DNA from: Blepharisma stoltei
Lineage: Eukaryota; Ciliophora; Heterotrichea; Heterotrichida; Blepharismidae
Reading direction: 5' to 3'
Assembly: GCA_914767885.1 (NCBI GenBank)
Contig: CAJZBQ010000013.1
Location: 992,001-1,056,000 of the forward strand
DNA: 64,000 bases
Shown here: positions 41,455 through 53,992 of the stretch, in pieces
Position numbering within the stretch: the first letter of the stretch is position 1
Layout of the letters: each line of letters opens with the position of its first letter
Notes under the pieces: generated by a model
Databases searched by the model: none
What the model was told of the DNA's origin: nothing
What the model saw: only the letters and a program-made list of their open reading frames with translations
Made by a program: the position numbers and the translations under genes

Positions 41455-42786
41455 ATGTTGCGTAGAATCTGCACTCGATTATTTACTAGCGCTGAAGAAG
41501 CACCCTTGCTTATTTCAGACCATAGTTTTGTCTCGCAAGTAAAATTATATACATTTTTATATTAATTTCCCTATAAATTCATTTTTTTTATTTTTTAAAA
41601 AATTAATTAAATTTTTTCCTATAATCAATTTTGCATAATTTATAAACCAAAAGCTTTAAATTCTCTTGACTTAGAGATGATTTGTTTACTAGAACAAGCC
41701 ATCATCAACTTTCACAAAGACACAGAAAACAAAGCATGCTTATTTTTAGGTTCAGGCAAGGCTTTTTGTGCAGGCGGCGACATAAGAGCTTTATACATGG
41801 CCAAACAATCTGAAGAAAATTCCTATATTCTTTCCGAATTCTTTAAGCGAGAGTATATAGTTGATTATGCTCTAGCAAAACTTAACCAAATGCAAATCTG
41901 TATTTATGACGGAATTGTAATGGGTGGTGGAGTTGGGATTTCTATACATGCACCTATTAGGGTAGCGACTGAAAACTCAATATTTGCAATGCCTGAAAGT
42001 GGGATTGGATTTTTCCCTGATGTTGGTGGAAGCTATATTTAATTATATAAAATAAATAATATTGGCCTAAGATAATTCACTTTTTGCTATTAAAATTATG
42101 TCACACGGAAGTCATTATTGAGAATTTATTATATAAAATTGATATACTTTCTACCAAGATTGCAAGGAAGTCTTGGGTATTATTTAGGAATAACTGGCAG
42201 CAGATTGACTGGCTACCAGCTTGTTCAGGCCGGAATAGCAACCCACTTTGTCTCAAAAGACAAAATCAGCGCTTTAAGAGATGCACTAATAAGAGATATA
42301 AACGCTAATACAAAACCTGAAGATATTATACAAATCGTCGATAGTTTTAGTGAAAAGCCACAAGAGCCTTTCACAGAACTAGAAGAAATTGAAAAGTATT
42401 TTAGCGGAGCTACATCAGTGGAGCACATCTATAAAAAGCTGGAAGAAGATAAAAGTGACTGGGCTCAAAAAAAACAAAAAAGACTAGATATCATAAGTCC
42501 TTTATCACAAAAAATAATTTTTGAGCAAATAAAACGTGGGAAAAATCTATCTCTGGAAGATTGTTATGCAATGGAATATAGACTTTCTCAGCAGTTTATG
42601 GCAGGAAAAGAATTTTTTGAAGGCGTAAGATCAACAATTATTGATAAAGATAAAAATCCGGTATGGGAGTATAAAAATATTTTCGAAGTGCCAGATGAAG
42701 TTGTATTGAAACACTTTGAAAAAATTACCCCAGATTCGCCTGATTTAGATGTGAAAGCGGAGCGTGATGAGCTTTTAAAGCGCTAA
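41455..42786 (+). CDS. HIBCH: 3-hydroxyisobutyryl-CoA hydrolase-like (crotonase fold)
   Basis: Two IESs (93 bp at 41550, 111 bp at 42036) removed leave 376 codons. The start MLRRICTRLFTS looks like a mitochondrial targeting peptide. Crotonase-fold motifs follow: [66 protein letters not shown]. The long C-terminal part (ALNYA-less, with SLEDCYAMEYRLSQQFM and EFFEGVRSTIIDKDKNPVW) is characteristic of HIBCH rather than enoyl-CoA hydratase. HIBCH acts in valine breakdown in mitochondria. Confidence 0.88.
41550..41642 (+). other. TA-flanked IES, 93 bp
   Basis: AT-rich insert with in-frame TAA. Excision joins FVSQVKLY to KPKALNSL, the expected start of the crotonase fold. Confidence 0.8.
42036..42146 (+). 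other. TA-flanked IES, 111 bp
   Basis: Splits the conserved GGSYFLPRL motif. Excision between TA copies restores it exactly. Ends are TATTTAATTATATAAAA and the related TTATATAAAATTGATA. Confidence 0.87.
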
Positions 42787-43268
42787 TAGTCTTTTAATAA
42801 CAATAATCAATTTAATAGCTATTATTTTGGACTTTTTTTTGCGAATTTATAAATTCTATTGTAAGCTCAGATTTAATAAGGTATTATAAAAATGGAATTA
42901 ATACCTCTAAAGTTTAGAAATAGCTTTATTTGGATGTAAAACTCATAAAAATTATAATTTTCATAGATATCTAGTTAAAAATATTGAAAAAAAATTGAAA
43001 AATGAGTCCAAATTATTTTTCAGAAATTTGATGATTATTTATGTATAAATTCTATATTCACTAATTTAGAAATTTTTAAGACTCATATGAGGAAAGAATT
43101 TACATAATTGCAAGCTGCTCCAGTAATAAACTGAAAAAATTCAAAATTTACTAACTATAAAGCTATATTTAATAATTAATAATAAATAATGATTGATAAT
43201 ATATTAGAATCGATTTAGCTTTTCCATGATGGTATTGTTGGATTATTTTTGCAGCAATAATTTAAATC
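42787..43268. other. AT-rich intergenic, nothing recognised
   Basis: About 480 bp with no supported gene or repeat. Confidence 0.4.
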
Positions 43269-44730
43269 ATGTCAAACATAAATATCACAGAAGAAGAAAT
43301 CCCAGCAAGCTTCCTCAAAGATAAACGCAGAATTGAAAGTCTAGAAAAGTCAGCTGAAAAATATTCCGACCAGGGGAACTTTCATAAAGCGTGCAATACT
43401 TATGAAAAAATAGTTCAACTAGACCCTTTAAGTGAAAAATCATGGATTTCTCTGGGGCATTGTTATTATATAATTCAAGACTATAAGAAATGCTACGCAG
43501 CCTACCAAAAAGGTATGAATACTTTTAAAGGGCGCCTCGACCCACAGCTCTGATATGGCTTAGGAATGCTTTGCCAAAAATTTTCTTATTATGACCAAGC
43601 AGAAATGTCGTTTCAAGAATCATTAAAGTGTGACCCAGATTTTGAACAAAAACAAAATATATTATTAAAGCTTGGGATTTTGTCAAAACAAGCACTTAAA
43701 TATGAAGAAGCTATCAATCTGTTTAAAAGCTGCATACAATGCGATAGCAGAAATATCAATATTGTAACGCAAGCTTACTGCTGCATGGGATTTTGCTATA
43801 ATATGCTTGGGAGTATAGGTGAATCTTTGCTGTCTTATAGATATGCAGTATCTGTGGAGTCAAATCAATATACATTGGCATGCCTTGGATGGGAATTGCT
43901 TAGCTTGGGCCATTTTGATGAGGCTCATCAGTGCTTGGAATATGCGAGTAAAGCTGAAAACAAAACAGAAAATTATGAAGAGAAGCTTTATTATATGTTG
44001 GCAATGTCAAATTTGCAAAAAAATAAATTTGAGGTTGCATCAGAATATTTTGAAAAAATATTATATCATTTTTGACTAAAATCGAGGCAATTTACTATAA
44101 AAAATATTAATTAAATAAAAAATAATACCAATATAAATATACAAAGCCAGCATAAAAAAAAATTCATACGATTTTTCAGCTTGCTGCAGCTATGGAATTT
44201 TAAAAGCCAAGCAATCAAAACAATCAGAAGCAGTTCAGCTCTTATTCAAAGCTGACCAAGCTGGTACTAAAGCAGAAGCATGGCTAAATCTAGGAGTATT
44301 ATATGAACAATGCGGCCAAATTGAAGACGCAATAGTTGCTTATCAAAAAGCGCTGACTTTAAAAAATTATGAATTAATTGCTCAGGAAAGAATTAATAAT
44401 GCTGGTACTGGCAAATGTAATTGTGAAATGTTAATTCATCCATTATTTGACCCTACAGAAATTATTGTAGCCAAAATTGATAATAATTCTTTGGATTCAA
44501 AAAATAAAGATTTTACGTGGATTCCTCCCCCTGAATTTTTCGCATGGCATGCAGAGAATTTTTATCAAGGATTTATGAATTTTATGCAAAATATGAGAAA
44601 CTGTGGGCAATTTGATGGGATCATGATAAAAGAATGCAATGATGAGGAGCAAGCTGAAATTCAGAGAGGAGAAAATGATATAGATTCAACTCAAGTGGCA
44701 AAAGGTAGAAAAAAGAGAAAAACAAAATAG
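43269..44730 (+). CDS. TPR protein resembling Cyc8/Ssn6 corepressor
   Basis: Removing a 103 bp IES at 44066 leaves 453 codons. At least eight tetratricopeptide repeats (ACNTYEKIVQLDP, WISLGHCYYI, WLNLGVLYEQCGQIEDAIVAYQKAL). The segment LWYGLGMLCQKFSYYDQAEMS, followed by LKLGILSKQALKYEEAINLF, matches the Cyc8/UTX type of TPR array; its Trp is UGA. A charged C-terminal tail ends GRKKRKTK, a possible nuclear signal. Cyc8 proteins are adaptor subunits of transcription corepressors; no partner is visible here. A generic TPR scaffold is the alternative. Confidence 0.6.
44066..44168 (+). other. TA-flanked IES, 103 bp
   Basis: AT-rich insert with several stops; excision joins YFEKILY to DFSACCSYGILK and restores the TPR frame. 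Confidence 0.8.
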
Positions 44731-44816
44731 ATGACACAATGATTTTATTAATATTTATCTGATAATTTTAATTTCAACTTAGGAGATAATTGTGCATTTA
44801 AATTATTGAGATTATT

Positions 44817-45518
44817 ATGGCTAATTTTAATTATAGAATTGGACATTATTACAACATGGGCATGCCTGCTAAAACTATAACCCAAATTGATGATTTATTA
44901 ACAAGAGGAAATGAGATCTTAGATTATATTAAGATATTCTCCTTTGAACAATTGAAAAAAGAAAAAGCAAGCATAAAGCATCTTTTGTTACAATTTAGTA
45001 GTGATGATGATGCTAAACATCTATATCATGCTCACAAAGTTTCTCTTGTATTTAAATCTCCACAGTTGGCATGAAGAGATTGCATTTCTGGCTTAAATAA
45101 ATAAAATGGCATTCGGTTCGAGAGAAATTGGCTCTGCCAATTTTCTCTCCCTCATGGAATTTTATTTATGGGGTTGGGTTTTCTCTTGAGAACTTCTGCA
45201 CAGCAACAGCCGTTTAACTTTGGGGATAACCAAAGACACGGCTCCTCAGTGCACTCAAGATTTCGGAGTTTTACCTCTCAGCACATCCCCACGGGAGGAT
45301 GACCCTTAGGCGGAAAACGCGCAGGAGCTGAGTCTGGACGAGCGACGGCAACGCGCCGGGTGAGATGTGCGGCGATTTATCTGGCGACTAGCCTCATAGA
45401 AGGCTTGGGGTGTGGGCTGACCACATATTCCAAGATGGCTTGGTGACGTCACTAGTTGTCGCTTTGACCCTTTTTTATTAAGGGGTGTGGGCACTAGACA
45501 CCTTAAAGACTATGTAAC

Positions 45519-45610
<92 letters not shown>

Positions 45611-48065
45611 CATTTCTGGCTTAAAAGCTGCTAAGAAGCTTCAAAAAACATTTAATGGAATTTTGCAGACTGTCATTTTAAATAACTTAGAGAAAATCAG
45701 CAGCAGCATCTATGAATGTAAGGAATTGGAGGGTATTTGGAAAATTTCAGAGGAACTTGATTTTATCTCACAATATATTCATCCATGATGTAAATCAATA
45801 CTAGAAAAATCAATTAATAAATCCTTGGATTCAATTTGCTCTTCGGAAAACAAAGAAATTCTAAAAAGAAGCCTTTTATTTCTGTCAGAAGTCAAAACAG
45901 ATAGAAAAAGTGAATTAAATGAAGTAATCATCTCTATATCGTATTCTACATTAGAATGAATTAAAAAACGAAAAGAGATTTTAAGCAGGAATAGTGAGGC
46001 AGAAACATTACAAAATTTCAAAGATGCTAGCGAAGAGTTGATTGATCTTATTAAAGTTGCTCTAATTAAAATCGACAATTTACAAGAAAAAGTAAATCCT
46101 GCACGAAATAAAATATCAAAAATGATAGATGAGATAGGTATTACTAGAATAAGAAACAGAGTCATGGACGAGAGCAAAATTGATTTTCTGCCAGATGATG
46201 AAAAGCTATTAAATGAAAAAATTATAAAGTCAAAGATAATTTATGATGCTTTAGACTATATGGGAGAAAAAGTAAGGGTTTTAATCCAAAAAGGTTGATT
46301 TGATAATAATTTACCTATATGTATTAAAGGTTATTATTATAAACTTGAAGCCCCCCCGTGCGAAATATTTAAAAGCGATTTATTGCTTACTAAATATCTT
46401 AGCGAAAACCATAATTTATTTTTGAAATATTTTGGCTGAACTTTTGAAAATAGAGTTAAATGCGAAGATGGAATCTATTGTATATATTCAATAATTACAG
46501 AAGATTTTCCTGATGTATTATTGATAGATGATATTATTACTCGTAGAAATAATAATCAGAAATATTCATATGCAGAATATTCAATAATTGTTAAATCCTT
46601 ATTAATGGGATTCTCATGACTAGAATCAGAAAAAATTCTTCATCTTAACCTAAAGCCCCATAATATTTTTATAACTCGTGATAAAAAGATCAAAGTTGCT
46701 GGATTTAATAGCTCTAGAACCTATATCGAAGATGATTTCTCATGTTCAAATAACAAAGAATGGCACGATCTTTATATAGCACCTGAGATCTATCTTAAAA
46801 GTCTAACAGAAAAAAAATTCGATCTAAGCTTTGCAGAAAATGCTGACATTTATTCTTTAGGGCTTATTTTTATGCAAATGTATTCTTTACTTCCTATTAA
46901 AGAATTGAACACTCCTGAGTATTATGAAGAAATCAATGATTATGTATCAACTTTTAAGCCAAATAATGTAGCTAATCTGCTTAAAGGTATGCTTGCTATT
47001 GATAGCGCTCAAAGAGTTAGCTTTAAAGATAGTTTACGCAATTTTATTAATGAAGAAGAAAAAGGACATACGAGCATACAAGCTAAAATCTATGAGCCAA
47101 TAAAAGATCATAATTTAATTGAAAATCATCTAGCAGACTTATTAAGGATCGAAGAAAGCATGCTTCAAATCAAAGAAGATTTTGGCATCAAATCAAAGAG
47201 TTTGCCTTATGGAGTGAGTCTTGAATTTAGAAAAGGATTTTATTATGACAGGCCAATTCTCATTAGAACTTATAAGCATCAAGATGAAAAAGAATTACTT
47301 CCGTATATTAAAGAAGCTAGGCTATTGCAATTTTTAGCAGGGAGGCATTCTACTTTTATAGACTATTATGGCTTAATTTATAATAGCTCACAACCTGACT
47401 CACTCTCGCTTATTACAGAACGTTGTAACTGAAACTTGATGGAAGATATCACACATCGACAGAATAAAGGAAATTTTTTTGACGAAAATGCTCTCAAAAC
47501 TTATATTGGATTATTTCATTTTATTTAATTAGATTTTAGCTGTTTAATGATTAATATAAATTTTAAAAAAAATGGTTGCTATTTATCAATATTAAATGCT
47601 TATTGGCTATGGATTTAAATACTTTTAGAAGGGTTTGCAGTTCTTAAACAATTAAATATAGACCATAAGAATATAAAGGCTTATAATATTTTATTTAATT
47701 CAGAAAATAGCCTGAAGATTACTGGGTTTGCCGTTCCAGAAACAGAAATTATTAGTATTTGTAAATTTCCTGAAAATCAAAGCGATTTCTTTCAAACTGA
47801 AGATGATTATTGGTCACCAAAAAAAGAAAAACATGATGGTATATCTCAAATTGATTTCGAAAAATCAGATGTCTATTCTCTTGGTCTCGTAATTTGACAG
47901 ATGGTCACGCTTTGTCATACATCAACCTTTAATTTAAACTGCTTAAGCCAGATTAGATTTCCATGAATTTCCTATATACTAAAATGAATGCTATGCGTAG
48001 ACCCAAACAGGAGGAAAGATTTTGCTGGTATTTACCAAGCAGTGATTTCTATCATGCCTCATTAA
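44817..48065 (+). CDS. Tandem pseudokinase, 868 aa
   Basis: Removal of the retroposon (528 bp spacing at 45082/45610) and an IES (47514) leaves 869 codons. The N-terminal 330 residues are helical (KKLQKTFNGILQTVILNNLEKIS). Two kinase-like domains follow. Domain 1 has HLNLKPHNIFIT in place of HRD and VAGFNSSR in place of DFG, then APEIYL and YSLGLIFMQM. Domain 2 has DHKNIKAYNILF, ITGFAVPE and DVYSLGLVIWQM. Catalytic Asp residues are missing in both, so both are probably inactive and serve in binding. About eight UGA codons are Trp. Confidence 0.75.
45098..45609 (+). mobile_element. SINE-like retroposon with (TAAG)n tail in a coding sequence
   Basis: Flanked by a perfect 16 bp duplication GCATTTCTGGCTTAAA. 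Head AAATAAAATGGCATTCGG; about 400 bp GC-rich body containing GGTGACGTCACTAG; then about 23 copies of AAGT (45517-45609). It adds in-frame stops to the pseudokinase gene. Confidence 0.9.
47514..47627 (+). other. TA-flanked IES, 114 bp
   Basis: Splits the second kinase-like domain; excision gives YIGLEGFAVLKQLNIDHKN, a normal kinase helix running into the catalytic-loop position. Confidence 0.85.
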
Positions 48066-48182
48066 AATAATCAGCCTAATTATAGTTTTATTATTTAAAA
48101 AAAAATTAAATTCGTCTCTAAAATTTAAAAAGGTTTCATGATTTAAAAGACAAATATTTGATTTAAATTTAATATAAATGAT

Positions 48183-49396
48183 CTATTTTTGGTCTGGAGT
48201 ATAATCCCATGAAGATATATACTTCTTTTCTTGGAGTGGCGCTGCAAGCGCAGGCCACTCCATACGGAATTCCTGTGTTGGTTTAACCAACATAGGAGTT
48301 GGTCGAACCAAAACTGTGCGTTGGTTCGACCAACCCATGAATTCCATATGGAGCGGCCTGCGCTTGCAGCGCCACTCCAAGGAGGTTTCTATATCTTGAA
48401 AATCCAAGTCAAATTTAGTCCTTTGGATTTTATATAAATTCAAATTACTATTAAGTGAATTACTATGTGATCCTTGTGATTGTAGATTTGCTTGTATCCT
48501 TCTCGGATTTAAAGACATTGCTAGTTTTGACTTTCTTGCGTTAATTTGTGGTGTGAGTATTGTCCTTTTTTGCTTTAATTTCTTAGAATTTTCAAAATTA
48601 TCGTGCATATGAGTAGCAATCAAGCTTTTTCTGAGCTTTGAATTACGCAAATAAAATGGCGACTTCACCGATCTGTCCTCTCCCTGATCTGTTTCGAGCC
48701 AAACCAAGCAGGAAATGGAGTCTAAAGTACTGGGCATTTGTGTCTCGGTTAGGTTTTGCCTGCCTCAACCGGCAATGAAGACTTTGTGTTTCTCGATGGA
48801 GATTTGGGGAAAAAAGGCTTTTTACCCTGAGAACCCACTAGTGCCGACGAAAAGGCATAGCTGGCACCGATACTAGCTAGGGAGTTTATTTTTAGCTGGA
48901 ACTCTAGCTCAAGCAACAGCTGTCAAGTCTTAAACCTGCATTATCCAAGGTTCGGAGACAGCATTAAGAACCAGACCGAAAGCTGTAGGAGAGCTGTCTT
49001 TTGTGGAAATACTGACAATCCAGGGAGGTTCGCTCACAACTGAGTCTTCTACGAAGACTCGTCTCGGGCGAGACGTAAAAGGAGGAAGAGCCCTAATCTT
49101 TAATTAATGTAATATCTGAGCTTTGAATCATTAAAACTTTCTTCTTTTGATCATTGAGAAACTCCAAGCTTTTGTCCTTGTATTCTTCATATTGAACTAT
49201 TTTCTATTTTAGTTACTGGCACTGTGAGTCTAGGTCTATTCAGTCTTATTTTCTGTTGCCCAAATCTATCAAACTTGTAATGGTGGAAAATATTATTATG
49301 AGGAGTTTGTGAAATTTTGACAAAAGATCGTAACTGCAAATGCTCAGGTTTATCATTTTGAGATACGCCTAAATATACACCTTTGCAATAGTTCAT
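48183..49396 (-). CDS. Hypothetical basic protein, about 184 aa
   Basis: The frame from MNYCKGVYLG at 49396 continues past two UGA codons, across a retroposon (485 bp spacing) and a 174 bp fold-back IES, to TAG at 48183. The spliced product is 184 residues, polar and basic (QQKIRLNRPRLTVPVTK, KKLKQKRTILTPQINARKSK), likely disordered. No family recognised. It is convergent with the pseudokinase gene. The fold-back has no stop in this frame, so an unexcised version would carry 58 extra residues. Confidence 0.55.
48219..48392. mobile_element. GC-rich fold-back palindromic IES in a coding sequence
   Basis: 174 bp. Arms CTTGGAGTGGCGCTGCAAGC and its complement extend to GGCCACTCCAT / ATGGAGCGGCC. 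Inner pieces GAATTCC / GGAATTC-like and GGTTTAACC, GGTCGAACC / GGTTCGACC continue the stem. Flanks are AAGATATA and TATATCTT. Excision at TA gives FQDISSWDYTPDQK and keeps the frame. Confidence 0.8.
48644..49114 (+). mobile_element. SINE-like retroposon in a coding sequence
   Basis: Flanked by TCTGAGCTTTGAAT at 48630 and 49115. Head AAATAAAATGGCGACTTC, tail TTTAATTAATGTAATA. Removal joins NDSKLR to KSLIATHMHDN in the minus-strand gene. Confidence 0.87.
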
Positions 49397-49807
49397 TTTA
49401 ATTCTTATTAGTTATTATAAATAACTAATAGAATAAAAATAATTTTTCTATTATTTTACCTTTATAAATTACTATAATACAAGAAAACACCAAATTTTAA
49501 GCATTTTTCACTGTTTTTAATTTATATATTAAATTTTGCAGAAATAAACTAATTCTATAATTAAAACATAAAAATTAAGCTAAATATTTATTGAAATCAT
49601 CTGAATCGAATTATTCGCTATCTAAAACAGCTAAAGTAAATAATAAATCATCCTAAAAAAATAAGTTTAATTAATTCATCAATTCCTATATGTATAGGTG
49701 ATAATCGAATTAATAATTAGCCAAATAAAATAATTCTATCATAGCCCAAACCTCATCTTGCTAATTAACTAAATATGGAGATATAAAAGCTTTCATAATA
49801 ATTTACA
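49397..49807. other. AT-rich divergent intergenic
   Basis: About 410 bp between divergent start codons; no other feature seen. Confidence 0.45.
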
Positions 49808-52136
49808 ATGGAGCAGCCTGAACCTACAGTAAAATTCCAGGTTTTACGAGAACAAGCCAGAGTCCGTATCCTAGAAATCCTTGACTTAATCCAAGGTCCC
49901 AAATTTTTAGCAATTGATCCTTGTCTTATTGGTCCTTTAAGCCTGATCATCGAAATGTCTGTTCTCAAAGATCATGGAGTTAGTAAGGTAGGTGCCGTAA
50001 TTTCCAATGACATGGATTTCGATTGCCGTGATGTCATATACATAGTCAGACCTACAATCCAAATGATGCAAACCCTAAGTTCACAAGTCCACGAATGCAT
50101 TGCTAATGGTGACAAAGACCACAGATACCACTTATATATGTGCCCCAGAGTGACCACAGTCTGTGAAAAAATATTAATGAGCAACGGCGTCATGGGAGAA
50201 TTCGACATTATCGAGCAGCTTATGATTTATTTAATTCCTCTTGAAAATGATCTCTTATCAATGCAGATGGAAAGATCTTTCAGAGAACTTGTATTAGACC
50301 GCGACTTTACCATGTACCACTACATCGCACGAGCCATTTTGCAGTTAGAGCACGTTTTCGGTCCGATTCCTATAAAAGAAGGCAAAGGTATCGCATCATC
50401 CCATGTCTTAAGAATCCTAAAAATGCTTGAAGAAGAAGACCCAGACTATGTCTCTGAGCATCCTATAAGCGAAATTCAAGGCGCTATTTTAATTGATAGA
50501 GAAATTGACATGATAACTCCTCTATGCACCCCACTTACATATGAAGCACTAATTGACGAAGTTTTTGGAATCGCTAATAACATTATTAAAGTCGCCCCAA
50601 AGGTCCTAGAAAAAGACGACACTGATAAGCCTATTCAGGTCTCTTTAACTTCTAGTGACTCAGTTTACCAAGAAATCAGGGACCTTAACTTCTGTGTGCT
50701 AAAACCTTTACTTGTGGAGAAATTGGAGTATATTGATAGCACTTATAAAGAAAAAGACCAACAGAGGACTGTAGAAGACTTAAGTAAGTATATGAAAAAG
50801 TTTAAACAGGCTCATAAAGAAGCGGCATCAGTGCAGAATCATTTGCATTTGGCAATTCATATCACGAATGAAACAGTTAAAAACCCGTTTTTTAATCAAA
50901 ATTTGGATATTGAGCATTCAATCATTATGGGGGACACAGATCCAATGATATTAGACCATATAGAAAGGCTTATTGGCATGGGCGAAGACCTCTATACAGT
51001 TCTCCGGCTGCTTTGCCTTATATCAGTAACCCAAAATGGCCTAAAAGGCAAAACTTTTGATTTTTTCAGAAAAGAAATCATACAGAGCTACGGCTTTGAA
51101 ACCATTTTAACACTATCTAACTTAGAGCGTGCAGGGCTGCTTAAAAAGCAAGAGGTTAAAAGCAATTGGAGCAATTTAATGAAATCATTTAGACTTATAA
51201 ATGAAGATGTAAACCAAAGGGTCCCTGATGACATTGCTTACGCTTATGCAGGATACGCCCCACTGTCATTAAGACTTATAGAAATGCTTTATTCGACTGG
51301 CTGGGTAAATGAAGCTGTAAGGTCTTTGCCTGGAGATTATCATACAATTAGATATGATATTGATGAGCAAAATAACCCTGGAAAACCAGTAGTAATTTTA
51401 TTTTTCTTAGGAGGGATCACCTTTGCAGAAATCGCTGCTGTGAGATATCTAAATAAGCGGCCGGAATCAAGAAAAGAGTTTGTGATTGCTACGACACATA
51501 TAGTGAATTCTCATACATTTTTGACGTCAGTGAGTGAACAAATTCATAATTAAAATATGGCGTCTTCGTCTGGGCATGGCCTCCCGGCCATGCAGCCTCG
51601 ACTCATATTTTAATTATATCCGGCAAGGTTTACCATTTCAGAGATGGACGGCAATGCTAGGTAAGCAATTCTGGTAGCTTTCAGAGCCTAGCCCTAGTCT
51701 ATTCTCAGGGGTGGATTTTTCCTCGTGGGGAAGGAGGGTGCAAGGTTGGAAAAGGGGAAGCCCAGCAAAGTCCTCTGGACCATTCGGGCAACTCCCTAGC
51801 GTGAAACTGGGCGTTACGTCCCAGGCTTTGCATTTTTCCTTTTTGCCGATAGCCGACCAGAAAAATCCATTTTTTTGGGTTTTTCGGAAAAGCAACCCAT
51901 GTACAAGCAAGTAGCTCATCCATGAGCCGTCGAAGACGTGGACATTTGCCCTAGAAGCACCTTGGTGATCGAAGCAAGTTTGTCTCCAGCAGACTGGTGG
52001 CCCGATGCGACGAAAGGCGAGTGATAAACCTGGAGTTGTAACCCCGTAGTGGACGTTAAGCGATATAAAATTCTAATGTAATAATGTAATGAGTGAACAA
52101 ATTCAAAATGAAATAGAAAGGAGTAGCATAGATTAA
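49808..52136 (+). CDS. VPS33: Vacuolar sorting protein VPS33 (Sec1/Munc18 family)
   Basis: Colinear with VPS33 over its length: FLAIDPCLIGPLSLI near residue 35, GAILIDREIDMITPLCTPLTYE, domain 3 helices, and the C-terminal VVILFFLGGITFAEIAAVRYL. VPS33 is the SM subunit of the HOPS/CORVET tethering complexes and guides SNARE assembly at endosomes and vacuoles. A retroposon near the 3' end creates an early stop after SEQIHN. Without it (559 bp spacing) the frame runs to SEQIQNEIERSSID and TAA at 52134, 590 codons in all. As printed, the interrupted version ends at 51553 with only a few residues changed. No IES or UGA in the body. Confidence 0.92.
51547..52089 (+). mobile_element. SINE-like retroposon at the 3' end of VPS33
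   Basis: Flanked by TGAGTGAACAAATTCA at 51531 and 52090. Head region AAAATATGGCGTC, tail AATGTAATAATGTAA. The body is GC rich and ends GTGGACGTTAAGCG before the tail. Confidence 0.88.
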
Positions 52137-52228
52137 TATTCCAGCTTTATTTAATTAAAAAAATATGATTTTTTATAAATTTTATACAAATTTATTATAA
52201 GCCAGCATAAAATTCAATTAATTATAAA

Positions 52229-53770
52229 ATGAAATGCAAAGAAGAGTATAGTGGATGGTCTTTAGGCCGACAGCTGCAAGTTTCTTTTGTAACGACTACA
52301 TTTTTCTTATCAGCAGTACTTGTTTTAATCACAAAATTTCAATTAGACTGGCTTAGAGACAGTCTTTTATCAAAAACTCATGACGTCCTCGCAAACTCAA
52401 TTACAGATCAAATGGGGACTTTAGCAAGGGAAAAGTCTGCAGTCGTCGAGCAAGAACTAGACAATGATATAAATTTTGTAAAACAGCTAAAAGAACTTGA
52501 CAAAACTATGCTGGGATGAGGAAATTACAAAGATCCTATTATTGTCCCAAATGCGCCTATTATGGATAATGATATTTCTTCATCTTCATTGTCTTTAAAC
52601 GAGTATGGTGTAAAAGTTACATATGCCACAGGTGTTTTTCAGACAAGAATTGACCCTATTTCAACTGATGGGGAATTGCTTATGAATAACTCAGCTGCGA
52701 TGGACCAGATATACCCAGTACTTAATAGAAAAAAATATTTAGCGATGTATGCAGGATTTGCGACTGATGAAATTATCCATTATTATCCTGGAAAAATTTT
52801 TAGTGATTCTTCGTATACTCCGATAGTTCAAGAATGGTATTATAGCGCTATTAATAAAGAAGGGTCTATTATAATAACTGAGCCTTATACAGACACAGAC
52901 TCAGAAAAACTGATATTTTCAATTTCTACAGCTATAGCCAATGCTAAAGGCGTTTCTGGGATCGATGTTTTAGCTTCTTCCTTACAGCAGCCTTTTATAA
53001 ATGTTACTATTTTAGACTCAGGCTTCATGTTCCTTATAAGCTCAGGAGGAGTTGTAATTTACGCTCCTGAGTCCTGGGCTTATATGGGCACAGCATTCAG
53101 AATTTATGACCAAACTTTAACTGGGATTTCCCAAGGCCAATGAAATCGCTGAATTCTGGACCCAGACCCATACAATAGGTTTTCATTCTCAGATATAAAC
53201 GGGACTGAATATTATGCTGTAATAAATCCTGTATATCCAGCAAATATGCCTAATATAACCCATTATGTTATGTCGTGCGCTGTACAAAGTGAAACTGAAG
53301 ATATGCTTGATAGTATTTCTAATAATTACCAAAACACTTATTATGCCATTTTCTTTATGATTCTTGGAATTGCTGTAGCTGTTTTTATAGTGATTACGAC
53401 CTGTGCTTATTTTATTACAAGGAAAACCAGCAGACAGTTGAAAAATATTGAGACTGTTTTTTCGAGGATTACTCATAAAGGACTTTTTCCAAATTTGATC
53501 AAAGGAATTGGGGCTGATGTATTATTGGCAGACTCTTCAGGGATGAAAAACTTGATGGAAGCTTCACTGGACAAGGTGGACAAGATAAGGGATTTAGAAG
53601 ATCAATATGAAAGCTATGAATGGGGACTCACGAGACCTGCAGATAAGTACTTGTTTACAAGGTGAAATGAAAGACTATATCCTTTAAATTGGCATAATGA
53701 AAAACAAATGAGCTGGAGACATGTATTGCCAAAGCTTACAAAAATTGGCCAAGAAACAAGGCCCAGTTAA
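52229..53770 (+). CDS. Two-TM receptor-like protein with dCache sensor domain
   Basis: 514 codons with several UGA as Trp and no IES. A membrane segment at residues 17-38 and a second near 375-400 (IFFMILGIAVAVFIVITTC) bracket an extracellular domain of about 330 residues. That domain has the dCache pattern (YYPGKIF, PIVQEWYYSAINKEGSIIITEPYTD, LIFSISTAIANAKGVSGIDV, GGVVIYAPE). It is followed by a HAMP-like helix (RKTSRQLKNIETVFSRIT) and a short tail without kinase or cyclase domain. Such proteins sense small molecules in bacteria and protists; the ligand is unknown. Confidence 0.78.
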
Positions 53771-53992
53771 ATTATCTTATATCTATTTATTTAGTAATTT
53801 TACGCTGATTTTAATATTGTATACGTTTATAGGCATAATATACCTATTCAATTTTGCTGAATATATTCATAATTATTAGTTTGGTGACTAATAATATAAA
53901 ATCATGAGTCTTAATAAGTGATTGCTATATAAATACTATTTTAAATTTGAAAATGATTTTAATTAATTTTAAACAAGGTATTAATTAAACAA

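Noticed and set aside
45517-45609. (AAGT)n as telomere or chromosome breakage site
   Set aside because: It is bounded by a 16 bp target duplication and is the tail of a retroposon; the host gene continues directly after it.
48231-48437. Open frames within the fold-back palindromes (also 23658-23894 and 39342-39760)
   Set aside because: GC-rich inverted repeats have few stops; the frames mirror each other across the arms and match no protein pattern.
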